A stretch of DNA of 64,000 nt from Methylocystis sp. MJC1 (GCF_026427715.1 NZ_CP107558.1:2393001-2457000), one strand, 5' to 3'; positions 46,045-56,374 are shown, counted from the stretch's first letter. The notes: generated by a model from the letters alone, not told the origin. Numbers and translations: made by a program.

Positions 46045-47238
46045 GTGGCCCATTGCAATAAAGCTGAGGATGGACACGAGGCCCTGCGCGTCCTGCATGT
46101 GATGCGCTCGCCGGTCGGCGGCCTGTTCAGGCATGTCGTCGACCTCGCACGCGCACAGACGCAAGACGGCCATAGCGTGGGCGTCGTCGCGGATTCGCTG
46201 ACGGGCGGCGACGCGGCGGCGCGCGCCCTCGAAGAGCTTTCTCCCCATCTCGCCCTTGGAATAACCCGCTTTCCCATGCGGCGTTTGCCCCACCCGGGCG
46301 ATTTCGTGGCGGGCTGGCGCGTTGCGCGCCTGATCCAGCGCCTTTCGCCGGATATTGTCCACGGGCATGGCGCCAAAGGCGGGCTCTATGCGCGCCTCCC
46401 CGCCTTGGCGCCGCTGTTTCCCAAGCCGGCGCGACCGTTGGCGCGGGTTTACACGCCGCACGGCGGAAGCCTTCATTTCCGGACGAACACGCTTTCCGGA
46501 CAAGTTTTCTTTACCGCCGAGCGCATAATGGGCCGCGTGACGGATTTGATGCCCTTCGAAAGCGACTTTGCGCGGCGCCGCTTCAACGAAGCGGTCGAGC
46601 CGCCACGGGCGCTGACGCCCGTCGTCCACAACGGCCTCGCGCCGGGGGAATTCGAGCCGGCGCCGCCCGTGGCGGACGCTGCGGATTTTCTCTTCGTCGG
46701 CGAGATCCGCGCAGCCAAGGGCGTGGAAGAATTGCTTTTCGCCCTTCGCGCTTTGCCCGATCAATTCAGCCTTGCGCTCGTAGGCTCCGGGCCGGACGAG
46801 GCGGCCTTTCGCGATTTGGCCGACCGCATCGGCCTCACGCCGCGCGTCCGCTTCCTCGATCGCATGCCCACACGCGATGCGCTGCGTCAGGGCCGCATTC
46901 TGGTTGTGCCGAGCCGCGCCGAGTCCCTGCCTTACATCGTGCTGGAAGCGCTCGCGGCGAGAATGCCCGTCGTTGCGACGAATGTTGGCGGCGTGCCAGA
47001 GATATATGGGGATGAGGCGCATCGCCTCGTTCCTCCCAATGACGCGCCTGCGCTCGCCGCCGCCATGCGCGACATGCTCGAGACGCCGCCCGAGGCGCGC
47101 CAGGCGCTCGCCGATCGCATGGCGCATTTCGTTCGCTCTCGTTTCACCATTGCGGCCATGAACGAAGGCGTCCTGCGCGGCTATCGCGACGCCCTTGTCT
47201 CTGCGCGTGCGCGCTCCTTGCCTGGCGCGGCGTCGTAA
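46045..47238 (+). CDS. GT4-family glycosyltransferase
   Basis: The 397-residue product has the GT-B fold: HVMRSPVGGLFRHVVDLARA at the start, IVHGHGAKGGLYARL in the N-domain, then FLFVGEIRAAKGVEELLFAL, LALVGSGPDEAAF and the donor-binding PSRAESLPYIVLEALAARMP. It transfers a sugar from an activated donor to the growing lipid-linked repeat unit on the cytoplasmic face. GTG 46045 is the start: GGAAGGGCGG stands before it, and no ATG fits between it and the preceding stop. It lies 18 bases upstream of the initiating transferase gene. Confidence 0.88.
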   Translation: MAHCNKAEDGHEALRVLHVMRSPVGGLFRHVVDLARAQTQDGHSVGVVADSLTGGDAAARALEELSPHLALGITRFPMRRLPHPGDFVAGWRVARLIQRLSPDIVHGHGAKGGLYARLPALAPLFPKPARPLARVYTPHGGSLHFRTNTLSGQVFFTAERIMGRVTDLMPFESDFARRRFNEAVEPPRALTPVVHNGLAPGEFEPAPPVADAADFLFVGEIRAAKGVEELLFALRALPDQFSLALVGSGPDEAAFRDLADRIGLTPRVRFLDRMPTRDALRQGRILVVPSRAESLPYIVLEALAARMPVVATNVGGVPEIYGDEAHRLVPPNDAPALAAAMRDMLETPPEARQALADRMAHFVRSRFTIAAMNEGVLRGYRDALVSARARSLPGAAS

Positions 47239-47256
47239 CCGGGGAGAGACGGAAAA

Positions 47257-48795
<1,539 letters not shown>

Positions 48796-48815
48796 GCGCC
48801 AGCAGGAGAACCCGC

Positions 48816-49196
48816 GTGAACAAAGGCGCGATCATTGCGACTATCGCGGCGCTGCAGGGCGCAGCCGGCGTGTCTCTCGCCGCGGCGGCCGCGCATGTCG
48901 ACGCCAATCCGCTGCTGACGACGGCGAGCCAGTTCCTGATGTTTCACGCCGGCGCCGGATTGGCGGTCTCGGCGTTGACGCGGGGCTCTCCGCTCTTTCC
49001 GCGCTTGCTGACGAGCGCCGCATTCGCCCTGCAGGCCGGCGTGACGCTGTTTTCCGCCGACCTGGCGGCGCGCGTCTATCTCGGAGGCAAGCTCTTCCCC
49101 TTCGCTGCGCCCACCGGCGGCTCGCTGACGATCATCGCCTGGCTTGCGCTCGCTCTCTGGGGCGCATTGCGAATCGGCCGCGCTGACTGCGACTGA
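48816..49196 (+). CDS. DUF423-like membrane protein
   Basis: A 126-residue protein of four hydrophobic helices: IIATIAALQGAAGVSLAAAA, FLMFHAGAGLAVSALT, SAAFALQAGVTLFSADLAAR and GGSLTIIAWLALALWGALRI. The FHA motif in helix 2 and the P..GG before helix 4 match DUF423. Function is unknown. GTG 48816 has a good AGGAG upstream; a TTG overlapping the previous stop (48792) would lengthen it. It may be co-transcribed with the sugar transferase, though its role in polysaccharide synthesis is not implied. Confidence 0.75.
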   Translation: MNKGAIIATIAALQGAAGVSLAAAAAHVDANPLLTTASQFLMFHAGAGLAVSALTRGSPLFPRLLTSAAFALQAGVTLFSADLAARVYLGGKLFPFAAPTGGSLTIIAWLALALWGALRIGRADCD

Positions 49197-49277
49197 AATG
49201 CAACAGTCGAGAAGCTTTTGTCAGCGGACAAGACGAGCGCTGGACTCGTGCGGTGATCGGCCGCACCATTCTTGCTT

Positions 49278-49718
49278 ATGTCTGTCTCTGACGCGCCATA
49301 CCCCAGATCCGGCGGCGCATCGAGCGATGCGACGCAACGCCCGAGCGACCCCTTGCTCGGGCGCAGGGTGCTGATTGTCGAAGACGATCCTTATATCTCG
49401 CTCGCTCTGGAAGAGACCCTGACGGACTTTGGCCTTGTCGTCGCCGGCTCGGCCCGCACCCTGTCCCAAGCCCTGCGTCTTGCGCTAGGCGCCGCCTTCG
49501 ACATCGCCCTCCTGGACGTCAACATAGGGCCGGACCGGATCGACCCGGTCGCCGACGCAATTTCCGCGCGCCGAATTCCCTTCGTCTTTACGACCGGTTG
49601 TGGGCGCGCCGGCCTTCCGGAAAATCATCCCCTGCGGCCGATTATCGAGAAGCCTTTTTACGTCGAAGAGATCCTGCGGACCTTGCGAGAGCAGCTCGCC
49701 CACGCCCAAAATGACTGA
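49278..49718 (+). CDS. Single-domain response regulator
   Basis: The 146-residue receiver protein has the acidic pocket (VLIVEDDPYISLALEETL; Glu35-Asp37), phosphoacceptor Asp80 in IALLDVNIG, the switch Thr in VFTTGCGR and Lys125 in IIEKPF. There is no output domain. Stand-alone receivers in Rhizobiales often pair with HWE kinases, two candidate kinases of this window being at 22.6 and 33.4 kb. The start is taken as ATG 49278; a TTG six bases earlier is possible. Confidence 0.9.
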   Translation: MSVSDAPYPRSGGASSDATQRPSDPLLGRRVLIVEDDPYISLALEETLTDFGLVVAGSARTLSQALRLALGAAFDIALLDVNIGPDRIDPVADAISARRIPFVFTTGCGRAGLPENHPLRPIIEKPFYVEEILRTLREQLAHAQND

Positions 49719-49852
49719 CTTCTCCCCTCCAGCGCTCCCCCGATTCGCGGGAGAGTGAGCCTGCCGCCTTCGTGAACAATCATAATCTCGGGTCGGCGCC
49801 ACTTTGTCGCCGCGCTTGCCCGCGAGAAATCAAAAGAACAGCGAAGGAGAGA

Positions 49853-51763
49853 ATGAGCGTGTCGTCGGATTGGGAAGGCGGTCCCAAGGAGGCGCCGCGC
49901 GCCAGAGGCAGATTCGCGCAGGTCGCGGTCAGCAAGCGAAATCTGCTGATCGCCGCGCTGGCAGCTCTTCTCAGCGTCTGCGTCGCGGCGGTCGCGATCG
50001 CGCCCTGGCTCTATTCTTCGACAGCCGCGCAATCGGCGATCGCCGTACAGATCCAAGACGCGACAGGCCTTTACATCCAGGCGCGCGGCACGCCGCGCCT
50101 CCTGTTCGCGCCTCGTCCGAGCGTTTCGATCGAAGGCGTCGCTTTCGCCGATCACAACGGCGCCCTCGTCATCCAGGCGGAAGAGCTTTTCGGCGGGCTG
50201 AAGCTGCTGCCCCTTCTCTCCGGCCGACTGGATGTCGACTCGATCACCTTGAAAAGGCCGCGCATAAAGGTCGATCTCGATCAGAAGCCGATCGATGCGC
50301 CCGGCGCCGCCGCGCGCGCCGCCGCCACCCAGCCGGCGAGCCCCGCCGCTCAAAAGGCCGATAATTTCCGCCTCGGCGTCCTCAATCTCGTCGATGGTTC
50401 GCTCCGGCTGAGACGAAACGGCAAGGACTATGCCGCTGACCGCATTTCGGCGACGCTCGACTGGCGCAAAGTCGGCGAGCCGGCGGCGCTGACGAGCGCC
50501 TTCGACTGGCGGGGCGAACGCCTGCAGCTCATTCTCTGGGTCGCGCGGCCCGGCATGCTCCTGCGCGGCGACCCCTCGGTCGCCACCGCCCGGCTCGACG
50601 GCGAAAGCCTAAGGCTCGAGGCGCAAGGGGTGGCGGAAGCGAACGCCAATGGCCGTTACTCCGGGCGCGTCGCCGGTTCGGCGACATCGGTGCGAGACGC
50701 ATTGAGTCTCTTCGACCTCGACGCGCCCCTGCCCGGCCCGTTCGGGGACGCGCAGTTTTCCGCCCAGGCTGTGATCACGGCGCGAGAAGCGGCGCTGAAA
50801 GAGCTGCGCGTCCATGTCGACGGCAATGCTTTCGAGGGCGAGCTCACCCTGCGCGACGACGACGGCAAGCCAAGCCTCTCGGCTGCCCTGAAAAGCGATT
50901 TCGTGGCGCTGAAGCCGATGCTAGCCGACGCTCCTCCCTTGCTCGGGCCCGACGGGCAATGGAGCCGGGAGCCGCTCGATCCGCCCAATCTTTCCGGGGC
51001 CGACGTCGACCTCAACCTCACGGCCCGCCACGCTCGCTTGGGTCGGCTCACGATCGACGAGGCCCGCATCTTCCTCGCGCTGCGAGATGGTGTGCTCGAT
51101 CTCTCCCTGGCTGAAGCTCAAGCCTATCGGGGCAGGCTGAAGGCGCACGCCACGTTCAAACCAGCCGACGGCGCGCTCGCCGTGCACGCCTCGGCGCAAA
51201 CAACCGGCGTCGACGCCCGCGCGCTGCTCTGGGACGCATTCGGCACGCAGACGCTGGGCGGCGCTCTGGATTCATCGCTCACCCTCGACGCCTCGGGCGG
51301 CGCTGTATTCGATATGATGCACAGCCTGAACGGCAGGTTTTCGGCGGCCTTGAGCGACGGCGAAGTCACGGGGGTCGATTTCGAGCGCGCGCTTCGCCGC
51401 TTTGAGAAGCGTCCGCTCTCCAGCGCCCAGGCCGCCCGCTCGGGCAGCTCCGTGCTTCAAAGGGCAAGCGTGAGCCTGCTCATCGAGAATGGCGTTGGGG
51501 CGTTGAGCGACGGCGCAGCCTATGGCCCTGGTTTCGCCTTGCGGTTCGAAGGGAGCGCCAATCTGGCCGAGCGCATCCTGTCGTTGAAAGCCGCCGCCCA
51601 GGAAGCCGACGCCTTAGGCAAGCCGCGCGACAAAGGCCTGCAAATCGCTTTCGATCTCAATGGCGGATGGGACGAGCTGCGCCTCGCGCCCGATCCTCAG
51701 GCCTTCATTCGCCGCTCGGGCGCCGCGGCTCCTCTGCTGCCGGAGCCCCCGCCGGCGGAATAA
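49853..51763 (+). CDS. AsmA-family inner-membrane protein
   Basis: The product (636 residues) has one N-terminal membrane helix (LLIAALAALLSVCVAAVAIA) and a long periplasmic body with the AsmA pattern: RLLFAPRPSVSIEGVAFADH, LDVDSITLKRPRIKVDLD, and a C-terminal AsmA_2-like block (MHSLNGRFSAALSDGEVTGV, then VLQRASVSLLIENGVG). AsmA relatives bridge the envelope in lipid transport or affect outer-membrane assembly. ATG 49853 follows AAGGAGAG. The Pro-rich end LLPEPPPAE is followed after one base by the convergent small gene. Confidence 0.86.
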   Translation: MSVSSDWEGGPKEAPRARGRFAQVAVSKRNLLIAALAALLSVCVAAVAIAPWLYSSTAAQSAIAVQIQDATGLYIQARGTPRLLFAPRPSVSIEGVAFADHNGALVIQAEELFGGLKLLPLLSGRLDVDSITLKRPRIKVDLDQKPIDAPGAAARAAATQPASPAAQKADNFRLGVLNLVDGSLRLRRNGKDYAADRISATLDWRKVGEPAALTSAFDWRGERLQLILWVARPGMLLRGDPSVATARLDGESLRLEAQGVAEANANGRYSGRVAGSATSVRDALSLFDLDAPLPGPFGDAQFSAQAVITAREAALKELRVHVDGNAFEGELTLRDDDGKPSLSAALKSDFVALKPMLADAPPLLGPDGQWSREPLDPPNLSGADVDLNLTARHARLGRLTIDEARIFLALRDGVLDLSLAEAQAYRGRLKAHATFKPADGALAVHASAQTTGVDARALLWDAFGTQTLGGALDSSLTLDASGGAVFDMMHSLNGRFSAALSDGEVTGVDFERALRRFEKRPLSSAQAARSGSSVLQRASVSLLIENGVGALSDGAAYGPGFALRFEGSANLAERILSLKAAAQEADALGKPRDKGLQIAFDLNGGWDELRLAPDPQAFIRRSGAAAPLLPEPPPAE

Positions 51764-51764
51764 C

Positions 51765-52061
51765 TTAAGCCGCCTCCGTCTCACGCGGGGCGTGCTCGAG
51801 GAGCTCGGTCAGCGAGCTTGGAATATCGAGATAACGGAACCGACGCAACTCGAACCCGATCCCGACCAGGCCCCAGGGCGGCGTATAGGTCTGCCAGGGC
51901 CGGATTTCGCCCAGGACCACGACATAGCCGCCGTCGATAGCCGGCGCGATGCGCTCGACTGTGTATATCGCGCCACGCAGCAGGCCGCCGTCGCCATAGC
52001 GTCCGGGCCCGGCGTCGACGCAGACGACCTCCGTTCCGGGAGGGGTGTCCGGGCTGATCAT
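51765..52061 (-). CDS. Conserved hypothetical protein, 98 residues
   Basis: A small soluble protein (MISPDTPPGTEVVCVDAGPG, then LLRGAIYTVERIAPAIDGGY, VVVLGEIRPWQTY, WGLVGIGFELRRFRYLDIPS). The beta-rich SH3-like pattern with GxxY motifs resembles small phage-associated proteins of Rhizobiales. There is no signal or membrane segment. A GAGGAAG ribosome site precedes the ATG. It is convergent with AsmA, one base apart. Confidence 0.7.
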   Translation of the reverse strand: MISPDTPPGTEVVCVDAGPGRYGDGGLLRGAIYTVERIAPAIDGGYVVVLGEIRPWQTYTPPWGLVGIGFELRRFRYLDIPSSLTELLEHAPRETEAA

Positions 52062-52168
52062 CTTGCTTCCTCATCCCAAAGGCGCTCGCCGCACGCCGCG
52101 CCCTCATGCGGTGATATGGAGGGCGCGGCGGCTTCGGAAGCAAGACGCAAATCGTCAGCGCAGGCCAC

Positions 52169-52372
52169 TCACCAGAATTTGAACAAGCCAAGCAGGCCTT
52201 TTTTCAACTTCTTACGATCGAGCGCCGCGAGTTCGTCATAGATTTTTCGGGCATCCGAGCGCAGCGCCAGCAATTCGTCGTCCGGGACGTCGAAATTAAT
52301 GGCGGCGAGGCGTAGCTGACGACGCGCTTCGTCGAGCCGGGCCTGTGCGTCGGCAATCAGAGCATGCAACAT
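52169..52372 (-). CDS. Small helical protein, 67 residues
   Basis: MLHALIADAQARLDEARRQL opens an amphipathic, possibly coiled-coil helix pair. The tail ALDRKKLKKGLLGLFKFW is basic and aromatic and could bind membrane or nucleic acid. GAGGGGAG lies before the ATG. It is 107 bp upstream of the 98-residue gene on the same strand. No family is recognised. Confidence 0.6.
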   Translation of the reverse strand: MLHALIADAQARLDEARRQLRLAAINFDVPDDELLALRSDARKIYDELAALDRKKLKKGLLGLFKFW

Positions 52373-52526
52373 TGTTCTCCCCTCTTCAGGTGAGCGCGGC
52401 CGATTTTTCGGCGCTTATTGCCCATCCGCGTGCATTTTAAGCGCAAATGGCGGAGATGAAAATGGACGCTGCTGCGCTGCGAAAAGAACGGGTTAATGAA
52501 GGCGGCGCGCCACGCTTCGCCATCGT

Positions 52527-52698
52527 CATGGCCGGGCTCGTCCCGGCCATCCACGCCGTGCAGCTGACCGAGGCGCGGGGGCGCGTGGCGGAGGAACTGG
52601 GAGCGCCACGAAAGCCTGCGAAAGCTCATCCATGGCGATCGCACCTCCAAGTGGACTGCGCCCCTCGGCGTGGATGGCCGGGACAAGCCCGGCCATGA
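52527..52698. repeat. Repeat family A, inverted pair
   Basis: The forward copy is at 52527-52557 (CATGGCCGGGCTCGTCCCGG) and the reverse copy at 52667-52698. It has the same layout as the pairs at 755 and 8708. The gap 52373-53069 holds no gene; besides this pair it contains the hairpin at 52817-52876. Confidence 0.85.
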
Positions 52699-52816
52699 CG
52701 GTCCCCGAAAAGTGTGGGGTTCCCGCAGGGGCCAAAGCGCCAGAATTTGCTGATTTTTTGAGGTGGAGGCCTCGGAGGGAGGCAAACAAGCAAGCAATTT
52801 CAATTGCTTAATTCCA

Positions 52817-52876
52817 AGGTGCGGGGAAAATGCCGACATTGAATATAAACGGCATTTTTCGACGCCCCCCGCACCT
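52817..52876. repeat. Two-tier stem-loop
   Basis: The outer arms AGGTGCGGGG/CCCCGCACCT (52817-52826, 52867-52876) and inner arms AAAATGCCG/CGGCATTTT (52827-52835, 52850-52858) are both perfect, with an A/T-rich 14-nt loop and a small bulge on the right side. No T-run follows. It is unlike repeats A-D. Confidence 0.7.
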
Positions 52877-53025
52877 AAGCAGGGCGATTCTGACCTCACG
52901 TGCGGCCACAGGCCCCTCCCGCTCCGAGCGCCATTTTCGTGTCAGCTCTGCGACCGGTTGACTGTTTAATCCGGCATTTCGCCTACAATTGCGCCCCGCA
53001 AAGAAGCAGCCCGGTTATCCGGTAT

Positions 53026-53045
53026 TAGGTAGCAAACACACCTAG
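53026..53045. repeat. 20-bp TAGG...CCTA motif, copy 1
   Basis: TAGGTAGCAAACACACCTAG; copy 2 at 53465-53484 matches 17 of 20 bases. Both have inverted TAGG/CCTA ends and they bracket the small gene pair at 53070-53362. Confidence 0.5.
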
Positions 53046-53060
53046 TAAAATTAAAGCAAA

Positions 53061-53078
53061 GGTAGTGTCCTAATTTGA
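53061..53078 (+). repeat. Candidate terminal inverted repeat, left
   Basis: GGTAGTGTCCTAATTTGAA resembles the reverse complement of 57293-57311 (GGTAGTGTCTCAGTTTGAA): a 9-base identity, then three mismatches in the next four bases, then TTTGAA. It could delimit an about 4.25-kb acquired segment. No target duplication is evident. Confidence 0.35.
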
Positions 53079-53267
53079 AGCGTCGTCCTCAAATTTCCTC
53101 AACCGTTCAATCAGGCTGCCAAGCTCGGCCTGGCATAGCTCTAAATGGGTGCGTATCTCATTTCTCTCTGCCTCCCGAAGAGGATTTGAATAAAGCTCGC
53201 CCCAATCGATTTGGATTGACTCCCTGAGCGTATGGATATCCCGGAGGAGTTTCTCTATTTCGCTCAT
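53070..53267 (-). CDS. Small coiled-coil-like protein, 65 residues
   Basis: MSEIEKLLRDIHTLRESIQI opens a highly charged helical protein (LREAERNEIRTHLELCQAEL, then GSLIERLRKFEDDASN). A GGGGAGCC site precedes the ATG. The 32-codon frame upstream ends in an ATGA overlap with this start, suggesting coupled translation. No family is recognised; charged helical proteins of this size occur in phage and plasmid accessory modules. Confidence 0.6.
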   Translation of the reverse strand: MSEIEKLLRDIHTLRESIQIDWGELYSNPLREAERNEIRTHLELCQAELGSLIERLRKFEDDASN

Positions 53268-53362
53268 TTGGCTCCCCTACGCACCACCGCGATTGCGGCT
53301 TTCAGCGTGTCCTGCGGCGACCATACGCCGCTCAAATGCAATATTGCGAACATGCGCCGCAT
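53264..53362 (-). CDS. Possible 32-residue protein coupled to next gene
   Basis: MRRMFAILHLSGVWSPQDTL continues KAAIAVVRRGAK and stops with TGA overlapping the next ATG (ATGA). The frame is open upstream for about 24 further codons without a standard ATG; a GTG at 53392 is possible. Support is the coupling and composition only. Confidence 0.35.
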   Translation of the reverse strand: MRRMFAILHLSGVWSPQDTLKAAIAVVRRGAK

Positions 53363-53649
53363 GTCGGTTCCTTCAATAGGATCCGACCACACATCGTCGC
53401 GGCTTGCTTTGGGGTTGCCTCTGGGTTGGAAACCTCAACCACGCCTTCCCACACGGCGCGGCGCTAGGTAGCAAGCAGGCCTAGCCCATTGCGTAAAATA
53501 TAAGACACTGATTTACGTGCAGTTTCTATTCTGGAAAGTTATCCACATCCTGATGGTCGATCTCGCCGCACCGGCGCCCAAGGGGGCGGCGACGCACTGA
53601 CTGGCAGGCCTGATGACGTCATCCGAGGATTAAGGATCGTTAGCTAAGC
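53363..53649. other. Stretch without a supported gene
   Basis: It contains the second 20-bp TAGG...CCTA motif (53465-53484) and an A/T-rich tract near 53490-53530. I see no coding or RNA gene. Confidence 0.4.
53465..53484. repeat. 20-bp TAGG...CCTA motif, copy 2
   Basis: TAGGTAGCAAGCAGGCCTAG, a direct repeat of the motif at 53026-53045 with three substitutions. Confidence 0.5.
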
Positions 53650-53760
53650 CTACCCGAGCGCCGTTGCCGCAGCCAGAAGGTCTGCCCCTAAGAAGCCAAG
53701 CGCGAACATCGCGCCGACGCCAATCGAAAGAATACGCCAGAAGGCCTGCTCTCGCGTCAT
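53650..53760 (-). CDS. Possible small membrane protein, 36 residues
   Basis: MTREQAFWRILSIGVGAMFA continues LGFLGADLLAAATALG: a short charged head and one hydrophobic helix. CGAGGGC lies about 8 bases upstream of the ATG. It is convincing in shape but too short to be sure. Confidence 0.4.
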   Translation of the reverse strand: MTREQAFWRILSIGVGAMFALGFLGADLLAAATALG

Positions 53761-53858
53761 GTGCGTGAGCCCTCGCGAAGTGGTGGAGCCCCACACCCCC
53801 ATTTAGGATGACAGGCCATCAAATCGAGCGGCGCCTTGGAGGCGCGCGGACTGATGTT

Positions 53859-53962
53859 CTACCGCTGTGGATACGGCTTTCCGAGAGGACCGCCGATTGG
53901 CAGCACCGTAAACAGGGGCTCGGTAGCGGTGATCGATAAGAACTCGTTGGCGATCATCGTCC
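53859..53962 (-). pseudogene. 3' remnant of the gene split by IS66
   Basis: Removing the IS66 copy and one target repeat joins this frame to 56438-56824 without a shift: ...MRFFYRTM is followed by IANEFLSITATEPLFTVLPI, then GGPLGKPYPQR and a stop at 53859. This is the original C-terminus of the interrupted protein, cut off from its start by about 2.5 kb. Confidence 0.8.
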
Positions 53963-53975
53963 GTAACCGCTGTTT

Positions 53976-55511
53976 TCAGGCCACCTCTTTGAAGGCCGCG
54001 GCGGATTGTGCATAGGCCCAAGGCATCAGTTCGTCGAGCTTACTGGCGAGATGGCCGTTGACGATCTTAGAAAGAGCGTCAGCGATGTAGGCCAGCGGAT
54101 CGACGCCATTGAGCTTGCAGGTCTCGATGAGCGAGGCGACGATCGCCCAGTTTTCGCCGCCTCCGTCCGAACCCGCGAAGAGAGCGTTTTTCCGATTGAG
54201 GGCGATGGGACGGATTGCACGTTCGACGACATTGGAGTCGATCTCGATGCGCCCGTCGTCGATGAAGCGTGTCAGGCCGTCCCAGCGCGAGAGCGCGTAG
54301 CGGATCGCCTCGGCGAGCTTGGTCTTCTGGCTGATCAGCGCGAGTTTTTCACGCAGCCATGGCTCGAGCGCGTCGAGGATGGGGCGGGATTTCTCCTGCC
54401 GCGCGTCCCGACGTTTGCCGGCGCTTTGGCCGCGGATGTCGCTCTCGATGGCGTAGAGTTCGCCGATGCGCGCCAGAGCCTCGCTGGCGATCGGCGCGGG
54501 ACCTGCTGCGGCGAGTTCGTAGAAGCGCCGGCGGACGTGAGACCAGCAGAAGGCGAGCGACACGCTGTTCTTCTGCGTCAGCGCGCGATAGCCGGCGTAA
54601 CCGTCGACCTGCACGACGCCCGTGAAGCCAGCAAGATGCGTGAGCGGCTGCTCGGACTTTCGGTTTTGCGCATAGACATAGACTGCGATTGGCGGATCGG
54701 CGCCGCCCCATGGCCGGTCGTCACGCGCATAAGCCCAAAGTTGGCCAGTCTTGGTACGCCCGCGCCCGGGGTCGAGCACCGGCGCCCTTGTCTCGTCAGC
54801 GAAGATTTTCGTCGACGATCTGATGTGTTCCAGAAGCCGCTCGTGCACGGGCCGCAAATGCCAGGCGGCGCGACCAACCCAGTCGGCGAGCGTCGAACGG
54901 TCGAGGGCGATCCCCTGCCGGGCGTAGATCTGTGCTTGGCGATAAAGCGGAAGATGATCGGCGTATTTGGAAACGAACACATGTGCGACTGTCACCTCCG
55001 TCGGCAAGCCGCCTTCGATCAGCCGCGCCGGGGCCGGCGCCTGCACGACCGCGCCCTCGCAGGCGCGACAAGCGTATTTGGGTCGACGCGTCACCAGCAC
55101 GCGGAACTGCGCTGGCACGACGTCGAGCCGCTCAGAGACATCTTCGCCGATCTGGTGGAGCGCGCCCTTGCAGCAAGGACAGGCTTTATCCTCGATGTCG
55201 ATGATGGTTTCGATGCGCGGGAGATGGGCAGGTAGCGCGCCACGGTTCGTGCGGCGCTTTCTGGCCGCCTTTTCACGTTCGGCGGCGGACTTGGCTTCCC
55301 CCTCCGCCGCGGCGCCCGCTTCCGTCTGCTCGACCTCTTCGAGCGCGAGCAGCATCTGGTCTTCGGGAAGGGTCTCGGCGCGCCGTCCAAAGCGATGGCG
55401 CTGCATCTCCTTGATGATCTGAACGAGACGCTCGTTGCGCGCCCGCTCGGCAAGCAGCATCGCCTTCAGTTCGTTTGGATCGTCGGGAAGCGTCTCGATC
55501 GCCTGCGCCAT
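53976..55511 (-). CDS. tnpC: IS66 transposase TnpC
   Basis: The 511-residue protein shows the IS66 arrangement: an N-terminal leucine-rich helix, the ETIIDIEDKACPCCKGALHQ zinc-binding motif, an HTH-like SKYADHLPLYRQAQIYARQG, and the DDE catalytic core (KIFADETRAPVLDPGRGRTK; VVQVDGYAGYRAL; the Glu in IDSNVVERAIRPIALNRKNA). The C-terminal IS66 tail (GENWAIVASLIETCKLNGVD) is present. It catalyses cut-and-insert of the element and is downstream of tnpB by 69 bp. Confidence 0.95.
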   Translation of the reverse strand: MAQAIETLPDDPNELKAMLLAERARNERLVQIIKEMQRHRFGRRAETLPEDQMLLALEEVEQTEAGAAAEGEAKSAAEREKAARKRRTNRGALPAHLPRIETIIDIEDKACPCCKGALHQIGEDVSERLDVVPAQFRVLVTRRPKYACRACEGAVVQAPAPARLIEGGLPTEVTVAHVFVSKYADHLPLYRQAQIYARQGIALDRSTLADWVGRAAWHLRPVHERLLEHIRSSTKIFADETRAPVLDPGRGRTKTGQLWAYARDDRPWGGADPPIAVYVYAQNRKSEQPLTHLAGFTGVVQVDGYAGYRALTQKNSVSLAFCWSHVRRRFYELAAAGPAPIASEALARIGELYAIESDIRGQSAGKRRDARQEKSRPILDALEPWLREKLALISQKTKLAEAIRYALSRWDGLTRFIDDGRIEIDSNVVERAIRPIALNRKNALFAGSDGGGENWAIVASLIETCKLNGVDPLAYIADALSKIVNGHLASKLDELMPWAYAQSAAAFKEVA

Positions 55512-55580
55512 AGTCGCAGAAGACCATATTTTCCGCCGCCTTTCGACGTTCTTCGATGCCCTGATTCACTGTGTCGCGGC

Positions 55581-55937
55581 TTATCCCGGCAAGGTCGGCG
55601 CCGCCGTCTCTTTCGCCGCGCGCACGCGGCGAAAGTCGAGCCCCTCCAGCAGCGCCGAAAACTGCGCCGCGGACAACCGCATCACCCCGTCTTCGATCTT
55701 CGGCCAGCGGAACTCGCCATCTTCCAGCCGCTTGGCAAAGAGACAGACGCCCGTGCCGTCCCAGAACACCAGTTTGATGCGATCAGCCCTTTTCGCGCGG
55801 AACACATAAACAGCGCCGTCAAAAGGATCTGCCTGCATCGTCTCTCGGACCAGCGCAGCCAAGCCCTCGGCGCCCTTTCGGAAGTCGACGGGCTTCGTCG
55901 CCACCATGACGCGGATCGCGCCTGTCGGCCCGATCAT
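55581..55937 (-). CDS. tnpB: IS66 accessory protein TnpB
   Basis: The 118-residue product has the IS66 Orf2 signature (VATKPVDFRKGAEGLAALV, YVFRAKRADRIKLVFWDGTG, CLFAKRLEDGEFRWP). TnpB is required for IS66 transposition, but its mechanism is unclear. The start ATG overlaps the tnpA stop (ATGA). Confidence 0.95.
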   Translation of the reverse strand: MIGPTGAIRVMVATKPVDFRKGAEGLAALVRETMQADPFDGAVYVFRAKRADRIKLVFWDGTGVCLFAKRLEDGEFRWPKIEDGVMRLSAAQFSALLEGLDFRRVRAAKETAAPTLPG

Positions 55938-56374
55938 GAACTCGCCTTCAAGGCGTCGATAATCGCCGTGACCATGCCCATGGGCGCGTCACGCCAGATC
56001 CAGACGCTTGCACCGTCAATTGCGAGCTCAATCACGTGCGGGCGAGCAACCGGTCTGCTCTCCGACCCCAGAGCGACGGGCGCTTCCTCTCGTCGCTCGA
56101 CAACAACCGGCGCAAATGAAACAGCATCGAGTTCCGCTTGCCGTCGCGCCTTTCGTCGCCACGAAAACAATTGCTGCGGCGCCAGCCCATGCCGTCGCGC
56201 GACAACTGAAACTACCGCGCCAGGCGCAAGCGACTCTTCGACGGCTTGCGCCTTCTCCGCAACCGACCATCGTCGACGACGTTCGCCGCCGCCCGTGATC
56301 ACTTCGATCCGGCGCACCGCTCCGCCATTAGGCTCAAGCGTAGGGTCAAGTCTGGACACAAGCCTTATCTCCAA
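55934..56374 (-). CDS. tnpA: IS66 accessory protein TnpA
   Basis: A 146-residue Orf1 with an HTH of the IS66 TnpA type: RRRWSVAEKAQAVEESLAPG, then VVSVVARRHGLAPQQLFSWR. It binds DNA at the element ends. It is the first gene of the element, starting about 60 bp inside the right terminus. Confidence 0.95.
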   Translation of the reverse strand: MEIRLVSRLDPTLEPNGGAVRRIEVITGGGERRRRWSVAEKAQAVEESLAPGAVVSVVARRHGLAPQQLFSWRRKARRQAELDAVSFAPVVVERREEAPVALGSESRPVARPHVIELAIDGASVWIWRDAPMGMVTAIIDALKASS

